29,076 nucleotides of DNA from Brachionus koreanus (lineage: Eukaryota; Rotifera; Eurotatoria; Ploima; Brachionidae): positions 1,652,264 through 1,681,339 of the forward strand of contig PJRA01000313.1 of NCBI GenBank assembly GCA_016987375.1, read 5' to 3'. The notes below the pieces were generated by a model, which worked only from the letters and a program-made list of their open reading frames with translations, did no database searches and was not told the DNA's origin. Position 1 is the first letter of the stretch; every line of letters begins with the position of its first letter. Made by a program: the position numbers and the translations under genes. Shown here piece by piece: positions 21,652 through 29,076 of the stretch.

Positions 21652-24600
21652 ATGCCTGATTCGCATCTGGCTAATGATAATGTTCTATCAGGTTAGTCCA
21701 ATTTACTCATTAATTTGAAAAAGTTACTAAATTTTAATTTACTAGAGCTCTATTTTTTGATCGCCAATTTCCTAAGAAACTCGCCATTCAGGGAAACCTC
21801 GGACTTGTTCATCGAACAACTAGAACAATTCAAAGTAAACAATTTTTTTAAAATAATTTAAAACTTTTTTCATTTGAAACAAATATTACAGGTTTTACCA
21901 CCTCGGATTGACTGGACAGGAGCTAGGCATGAACGCTCATTTAATGAGATGGTAAATTAAACTAGAAAAAGAACCAAATTTAAGATTTGTTTATTAAATC
22001 AAATCAATAGTCTACCTCATTATCACATGTGCCCCCTAATTTTTTACTCCAAATGTGTAATCAAATACGTAATTTGATGGATAGTCAACTGGACTTGAAT
22101 TTCACTGGTTTCAATTCTTTACTCGGAATCGGACAATTTTCCATCTTGCAAGGTAATTCAAAATCAGTTCAATTAAATTAAAATTGAAATTTTTATTTTT
22201 AATATTAAAAAATGGGAAATCTAATCTTAATTTTTTTTTAAAATCATTTCACATTTTAAGTAGGCGTTTTTCTCAAAATATTGTTCTGTTTAGATTATTT
22301 TTTCCAAAATAATTTGTTTTATTTATTTGTTAATTAAAGAATATATCTAAATAAACCATAATAGTTGACCCGAATTAGTTAATTTTTTATAAAAAGATCA
22401 ATCAAGTTTGGAAGTATATGGATGAGTTTTTTTAAAAGCTCAAATACCAAAATCTGAATTTTTAAATTGACTAAAAAATAATGAGCAAAATTAACACAAC
22501 TTTCCGAAAGAACCAAAAATTATCGTTAACTGTATTTTTTAATATCTAATTCAACTCGATATTTTTAAGATGTCCAGAAACAAAAGAAAAAACAAGAAGC
22601 TCACTTCAATAAAAATTCAAATTTGGACGCAATGCCCAAAGATTTTTACCTCAAATATTGCCCAAATAAAAACTATTCAAATCATTCAATTAAAACAAAA
22701 AATAGCGGAGTCAACTTAATTATGAATTTGTTCAAGCGTCAAATTGATGGCAGAGAACTGTCCACAGGTCTAATTCAACCTGATCATTTTCGATCTGTGA
22801 TGATGCAAAAGCGAATTTTCGGCCACTTGTCTGCAGTCTATTGTATTTGTTTTGACCGCACTGGTCGCTTCATTTTAACTGGTGCCGATGACAATCTAAT
22901 CAAAGCCTGGAGTTCATTTGATGGTCGCTTGTTGGCAACGTTTAGGGGTCATGAAAAAGAAATCAGTGACATAGATATCAATTTTGAGAACACCTTATTA
23001 GCTTCAGGTAGTTGTGACAAAACTCTTAGAATCTGGAATCTAAAAACCACCGAATGCAAATCAATTCTTCAATCTCATACATCTATGATCACTTCAATTG
23101 AAGTAACTACACTTTATTTAAGTAATTTTATGCTAAATATCTCCTTTAGTTATCTATACGAGGTCATTATTATTTTTTCTTTTTGTCATTAATATCCATC
23201 TAATACTTTTGAATTTGTTAATATGACAAGTTATTTAAAATAAATTTGGATTTTTAAATGAATGGTCCCAAAGATGCAGAGTATAAAAAGGGTCTCAAAT
23301 TGACACCAATTTTTTAAGTGTTATTAATTATAATCTTTTTATTAATTTAATGGAAAAATTAAAATGAAAATTACTAAGATTTTTTAAAATGCAAAACTCA
23401 ATTTTTATTAAACAATCAAGTTGATTTAATTTAAAACTAAAATTTTGTTGAATTTTTGCAAAATTAAATTCTGAAAAAAATTGTAAATAGTAAGTAAAAT
23501 CATTTTAAAAATTTTTTTTCAAAAAAATAATGTATTTGAGAGAAAAAGTGTAGATTGTTTGAATATTTCAAAAACTAAAGTAATTACAAATAAAAATAAG
23601 TAATATGAAATAATTGATTTTATTAAAACTAACTTTATACTATAGCTAACTTAAATTAAGATAAAATTATTATATTAAACAAAATAATTAAGCTATGGAA
23701 AAAGTTGCTATTTGATTGAAATTGAACTTTTTTTAGGAGTCTGACCACTCGAAGACCGGAGGGATTTTTCGACCCATTTTTGACTCCTCTTTTTACTTTC
23801 CAATGAAAAAAAATATTTCTTAATAAAAACTAAATAATTTTTCAACATTTTTGATTTAAAATATGACTAAAAAATTGTATAAAAATTATTAAATCTATTG
23901 AATAAAAAACAAATAAAGGAAGTAACAAAAAAGGTCCAAAAGACTCCTTCAGCTTTTGAGTGTTAACATGATCCAAAGATTTTGTCCAATTTTTTACTTT
24001 CATGTAGTTGATTAAAAATAAAAAATCACTTACTTTTTTACTATTTATTTATAACTGTCTAATCTATATAAATCATTTATAAGTCGATTTAACACTAGAA
24101 GCACCAAACGAGTCATTTTGACTCGTTTGAAAAATTTTTAAATCCTCATATCTTTTGAATGGATTTTTCAAATAAATATATCTTTTTTGAATTATGTAGA
24201 TTTTAAAATTTTCTTTAAAAAATGATATTACTTTATAAAATTCTTTTTGTTTTTTTATAAAATATTTATGAACTAAAAAAACCTGAAAAAATGCTTGGTG
24301 CTTCTAGTGTTAACAAAAACAAAAAAATCAAAAATCACTGTTTTGCATTGAAAATAAAAAGGCAAATTAAAGTTAAAGATCAAATAAAAATGATGCCAAA
24401 ATTACTTTTTTAATATGTGTAAATTTCTACAAAAAGTTGATTTTTGCATTTATTTTTTAACTAAAAAAATTCTTAAAAATAAATAATATTTAAACAAGAT
24501 CACAATAATTTTTTTCATAAACAACAATATGAGTTAAAAATAGATTTATTACGTATTTTTATCTAATAAATTTATTAACTAAAAATGGCTTTCGATTTAG

Positions 24601-27600
24601 ATTTTTGACTCTTTAAAAGAAAACACTAATAATTAAATTAAAAATTTTGTTTTTATGATAAAATTTTTTAATTTTAAAATGCTAGTTTTCACCTTATTGC
24701 TGTGGCCCTACGCGTTGGTTAGCCTCATCAGGAAGTGATGGAGTCATGTGTTTTTGGAATTGGAACTCTGAAACCTTGGAATTCAAGTAAAAGAAAAAGA
24801 CTTTAAGTCAGAAAATTCTCAATTAAAATTTTCTTTTTTCTCAGTCCCAAGCCAAAAAGATTTATAGAAAAATCGCGGCCCGGAAGTCAAATGCTATGTC
24901 TGTCATTTAGTCCAGGTAATAATCATGTCAGCAAATTTTTTTCAAAAATTATATTCGGTCTAATTAAAGGTGGTCTATTCCTTGCAGCTGGCAGCAATGA
25001 CTATGCTATTAGAGTCTATTCATTTGAAAATGGTGAGCCGACAAAAATATGTGAAATTGAATCTCACACTAATTGGGTTGATAGCATTCAGTTTGCCAAT
25101 AGATCAGCTAGATTTTTAAGTGGAAGTAAAGATGGCACTGCTAAAATATGGAGCTTCGAATCCCAAGAGCTTAAGAACATTCTTATTGATGGCACTAAAA
25201 CTTTAGAAAAGTAAAAATTAATTTTAAAATATTTATTAAACAAATTAATCGTTTAAAAGATCGGACCCGAATGATTTTTGCGACATATTGAGCAAAAAAT
25301 ACAGTGTTACCATGGTTGCTTGGAATTGTGATGACTCATTAGTTATAACAGCCCAAAACAATTTTGTCATCAAAGTCTGGAATTCAGTCGACGCTCAACT
25401 AGTTCACGAGCTTAGATCTCACTCAAATGAAATATTTGTTCTAGAAGCTCATCCAAAGGATCCGCGTGTTCTACTTAGTGCCGGACATGACGGAAACGTG
25501 ATTCTTTGGAACATATATACCGGCAAAATGATAAAAAAGTTCTACAATCGCATAGAAAACGAAGGCCATGGGTGTCTATTTGATACTAAATGGTCATGCA
25601 CATCCGATATGTTCGCTTCGACTGATTCGCATGGCAATCTGACCATATTTGCATTTGGCATTGACGAAAATTATAAAAAAGTGCCCGATCAACTCTTTTT
25701 CCACACCGATTACCGTCCATTGATGCGCGACATGAACGGTTTTGTGCTCGACGAGCAGACTCAAGCCCCGCCGCACTTGATGCCGCCGCCGTTTCTGGTC
25801 GACGCTGACGGCAATCCGTACGATTCAGATCTACAACGCCTAGTGCCTGGCCGAGAGAATTTAACCGATGCCCAATTAGTCCCTCACATAATCACAAATG
25901 AAAACGGTCTATCAGAAATAATCGGTGACCGCGAAGGCGAAGAGGCCGAGCTCGAAATTTTACGCAACAGTCGAAACGCATGGATCAAAAGCCTAATCAG
26001 TCCATTGGATAGTGTTCTATTGCGAACAAGCGAAACGTCTCGTTTGCAAAGCTTCGAGCACGAGGTGTACGACTACAATCGCGGATTCAAAGAAATCGAG
26101 CTGAACCAAAAAGGTTCGGTGTACATTTATCGTGATGAGAATAGCAAGGACACTTTTATAAAAAGAGGTCGCAATAAGAGCAAAAAGTGTCGCAATGATT
26201 ATGAGCCAATGGAAGAGGACACAGTCGATGATAATTTCATTGAGGTTGACGATGACACTCGTCAGTCGAACGAGCCGAATAGAAATAGATCAAGCAGAAG
26301 AATCGAGTATATGGAGAATAATCCGCTTTCGAGCGAGAGCTCGGCACACAACGAGAGTTCCGAGTGGGAAGATGGACCCAGGTCTACTCGGACAACTAGG
26401 CAAAGAAAAAAAAACAAGAAACGAGTGCTTAGGGTGGTGGATGATGATGAGGTTGCGCAGGAGCCACATGAGTCCGACGATGAGGTATCGCGTCCAAAAT
26501 CCAAGAGCACCACTGTGGCCAAAAAATTGAAAAAATTGCAAAGTGACGAGGAAATGGATGAAAATTTGGATGAATCAAACACTGAGGTGGACACTGAGAA
26601 TAGTGATTATGACGAAAACGATGAAAATTTAGATCCTAATAGGCCGTGTACGAGCAAAGCGGCATCCAAATCGCCAAGAAAAAGAGGAAAAAAATCGAAA
26701 AAAACTCGAACGTCTCTCAATTGCAAAATTACATCGCAACTAAACAAAAAAATATCAAAATCAAATTCGAAAACTTTCAAATTGAACATAAACGAATTGG
26801 CTGTTGAGTATATTCCGCCCGAATGGCTGAGCAGTGTAAAGCCGCGCAAAACACCATATGTGCCTCAAATTGGCGACGAAATAGTCTATTTTCGTCAAGG
26901 ACATGAATTGTACATTCAAGCTGTACGTGAAAAACAATTGTTTGAAATAGACGAAAAAACAATTCCATCAAATAAATGTCAAATAAAAGAATTTTGCAAA
27001 ATAACTAGCATAAATATAGAAATAAAACCGCCCAGATTGGTTTGTCTTAAATTGAATGTAATTGATCCAGATAGTGGTGAGTTGACTGGACAAAGATTGA
27101 CTTTAAAGTATCATGATATGCCAGGTGTGGCCGATTTTGTTATACTTAGACAACATTACGAAAAGTCATTGGAAAAAAAATGGCAACCAAAAGACACATT
27201 TAGAAGCTTTATTGACGATTCGTGGTATTACGGAACCATTGAGGCACACAAGCCATTTCAGAGTCAATTTCCAGATAGTGAATTTCAGTGTTTTTCAATT
27301 GTATGGGAGAATAACGATCATGACGCGTTGAGTCCATGGGATTTGGACGAAGCGCCGAGTATAGCTAAATCGGCGGACTCTTTGGATAACCAAGAGTTTG
27401 ATTGCTTGCTTTACGAGCCCAATTTGGATGAATGGCACGGCATAGACCGAGATACACAATGCGAGAGAATTTCAAATGGAATTGAAATAATTCGCGAATT
27501 GTCCATAGCCGAGCCGTTCAATTTGCCCGTTGATTTGATTGCGTTTCCCAACTATGCCATGGTTATCGGATATCCGATTGATTTGAACACAATTAAGGAA

Positions 27601-28598
27601 AGAGTGGCAAATAGATATTACCGAAGATTGGAGGCAATTGAGTGGGACATACGCAAGATAGAAGAAGATGCGCATGAATTCAACGAACCGAATAGCAATA
27701 TATGCAAAAAAGCAACTTTGCTAACCCAGGTTCTCATTGAGTTTATTCTGGATCCGGACTGTTCCAATCCACGGCCCATTTACAAACGTTTGTGCAAAGA
27801 TTCGAATTTGAACGAGACACAAGTGAATCCAAATGCGGGCAGACGAACTAGCCGTCGGCCTAGAACTGAGACTCAGCCTGGTACAAGCAACTTAAGGTTC
27901 AATTTGAGAAGCAGACAGCATGCTGAAGAGAGCAATCAGGCCCTTGAATGTGAGTCTAATACAAATGGATCCTATTCGTGGAAAGACGATGCTAGAAAAT
28001 TGATTAAGCAAATTTTGAGGCATCCCGATTCAGGACCATTCAAACAAAGCGTTGACTTGGAGAAATATCCCGATTATGGAGACGTAGTCAAAAAACCAAT
28101 TGACTTTGCAATCATAAGAGATAGACTTATATACAATATGTACAATAATGATTTTTATCAGTTTGAAAAAGATTGTAAATTGGTCTTCAACAATTCAAAG
28201 ACTTATAATACTAATAAAAGATCGGCTATTTATAGCATGACACTCAGACTCGAATCGTTTTGTGATGAAAAATTGCCCGAAATAAAAAAAAGATTTGTAG
28301 CTGCTGAATTGGAAAAAAATCGATCAAATAGATCAAGGTATTTGGAATATAATTGTTCATTTGTTTTTCAATTAATTTTTTTAATTTTTTCATTAATAGA
28401 AGAACACATCAACAAATTAATTATTACGAGGGAGAAAATAATTTCGCAAAATTATTTAAAAACTCGAACAATTTTAAAACAGAAAATGTCGACCCAGTCA
28501 ATAAGAGCAATAGTGAAGAATTGGTCGGTCCATCTACAAGTGGATATGCAACTAGATCTTCGTCAAATAGAAAAATTAATTCTCTAAATTGTGAGTAA
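21652..28598 (+). CDS. BRWD/PHIP-family bromodomain and WD40 protein (ten exons)
   Basis: Exons: 21652-21691, 21746-21834, 21892-21951, 22011-22152, 22570-23102, 24686-24786, 24845-24915, 24970-25210, 25260-28337 and 28400 to TAA 28598. Phases agree throughout, giving about 1517 residues. The N-terminus ([29 protein letters not shown]) matches the BRWD/PHIP helical start. Eight WD40 repeats follow (about residues 190-565; [37 protein letters not shown]). Then come the family signature [11 protein letters not shown] and [17 protein letters not shown], an acidic/basic linker (about 725-935), the cryptic-Tudor region (about 939-1126) and bromodomains at about 1166-1263 and 1334-1436. Vertebrate members are nuclear chromatin readers linked to CUL4-DDB1 ligases; the same role here is inferred. 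The C-terminal tail is shorter than in vertebrates. A GTGAGT just before the stop could be a donor to an exon beyond the window. Confidence 0.93.
23735..23948. repeat. Possible second MITE or foldback in the BRWD/PHIP intron
   Basis: AGGAGTCT at 23735-23742 is matched in inverse by AGACTCCT at 23941-23948, and GACTCCT also occurs at 23782-23788. The left end is much richer in GC than the intron around it (accggagggatttttcgacc). The inverted match is only 8 bases and no clear target-site duplication is visible, so this is a weak call. Confidence 0.3.
24093..24309. mobile_element. piggyBac-type MITE, 217 bases
   Basis: The element has 15-base perfect terminal inverted repeats (CACTAGAAGCACCAA at 24093-24107 and its reverse complement at 24295-24309). 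It is flanked on both sides by TTAA (24089-24092 and 24310-24313), the target site of piggyBac transposons. CACTAGA-like ends also fit that superfamily. Just inside the left end is a palindrome, ACGAGTCA-ttt-TGACTCGT. There is no coding capacity, so it must have been mobilised in trans. Confidence 0.8.
24916..24969 (+). other. 54-base stopless in-frame intron in the BRWD/PHIP gene
   Basis: The sequence from GTAATAATC to aattaaag is 18 codons without a stop, so reading straight through stays open. Family comparison supports removal: splicing gives [16 protein letters not shown], matching the continuous FSSGG-FLAAGS blade of BRWD/PHIP WD repeats. Confidence 0.85.
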
Positions 28599-29076
28599 TC
28601 AAATATAACTGTTAATCTTAAATAAATCAATTATTAAAATCAATCAAGTTCGATAAGTGTTCAAAAAAATTAAATTTGAGAAAAATTTCTTTATTTTTTT
28701 GAAAAGGATTATTTTTAGATACTTTAAAAAAAATTCACACTATAAAAGTCAAAGGGTTTTTTAGACCCCTTTTTAAAAAATTGAATTTTAAAAAAATTTT
28801 TTAATCGAAATAATTATAAACATTTTAATTAATTTTCAGAAAAAAATATTTAAGTTGTCTAAATAATAAAATATGAAATTTTTATTAAAAATCTAGTGTT
28901 AATAAAAATTTCAATACAAAAGTTGACAAAATTCATTGAAAAAGAATCAAATTGATAAGACGGGGTCTAAAGTTCTTATGTAGTAATGCAAAAATTTGTA
29001 TCTAACAGAGTTATGTTATACCACAATCAATTAAAAAGTAAGTGCAGCACTGAATAGTTAGCATCGAAGCAGTCTT
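28599..29076. other. 3' flank of the BRWD/PHIP gene
   Basis: AATAAA at 28621-28626 lies just downstream of the stop at 28598 and could serve for polyadenylation. TTTAGACCCC at 28760-28769 is matched in inverse by GGGGTCTAAA at 28962-28971, suggesting a possible small inverted-repeat element. No gene is supported. If the GTGAGT at 28591 is a true donor, this stretch would be intron. Confidence 0.4.

Larger units (their letters stand above)
23103..24685 (+). other. Large intron of the BRWD/PHIP gene
   Basis: Donor GTAACT follows the Glu of TSIE in WD repeat 3 and the acceptor gctag precedes [11 protein letters not shown], so the intron splits one WD repeat. At 1583 bases it is far longer than the gene's other introns (mostly 50-70 bases), apparently because transposon-derived sequences inserted, including the TTAA-flanked MITE at 24093-24309. 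Confidence 0.88.

Noticed and set aside
26195..26594. Open frames on both strands inside the BRWD/PHIP linker
   Set aside because: They overlap the confirmed frame of the large exon and reflect its acidic/basic repeats; none resembles a known protein.
28338..28587. Straight read-through of the last BRWD/PHIP intron (hydrophobic tail)
   Set aside because: The read-through stretch is AT-rich and membrane-like. Splicing at 28337/28400 gives a Ser/Asn-rich hydrophilic tail like that of the family.
1..29076. tRNA genes, rRNA genes and CRISPR-like arrays
   Set aside because: No GGTTCGAATC-type T-loops with matching stems, no rRNA-like conserved blocks and no regularly spaced repeats were seen on either strand.

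Overview
The window is very AT-rich eukaryotic nuclear DNA with GT-AG introns (several only 45-60 bases), long gene-poor stretches and many decayed mobile elements. The complete gene at the right end is a BRWD/PHIP-type protein (WD40 repeats plus two bromodomains), and the left half holds a secreted-then-transmembrane receptor-like gene; both point to a small invertebrate animal. The base composition, intron style and transposase-like families resemble rotifer (Brachionus-like) genomes, but that is an impression and not proof. A run of 17 Ns at 11206-11222 marks an assembly gap.

Layout. 1-218 is one copy of a repeat whose second, essentially identical copy lies at 20604-20821. 312-667 (minus) is an intronless, broken copy of the splicing-factor gene bud31. 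668-3789 is AT-rich DNA with no supported gene. 3790-7814 (plus) is a six-exon gene for a predicted 1058-residue type I membrane protein with a signal peptide, a large Cys-containing ectodomain, one membrane segment and a cytoplasmic region that may be SEFIR-like. 7815-9918 has no intact gene, only a degenerate coding-like patch near 9144-9830. 9919-18941 is a nest of decayed mobile DNA bounded by about 91-base inverted repeats. It holds a tnp2-like transposase relic (minus), a LINE ORF1 relic (minus), an unidentified broken gene (plus), CGTTTTTA-rich terminal repeats with a 22-base palindrome, and a long relic (plus) that joins a transposase-like RNase H-type domain to a papain-fold (USP/C48-like) domain. 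18851-20821 is a patchwork of three sequences also found elsewhere in the window, plus a mariner transposase relic. 21652-28598 (plus) is the BRWD/PHIP gene, whose 1.58-kb sixth-exon-preceding intron carries a piggyBac-type MITE flanked by TTAA.

Only two genes look functional: the receptor-like gene and the BRWD/PHIP gene. They share no evident pathway and there is no operon-like arrangement. The most unusual material is the patchwork at 18851-20821, which includes a 97-98% identical inverted copy of 216 bases of receptor exon, and the transposase-plus-protease relic.
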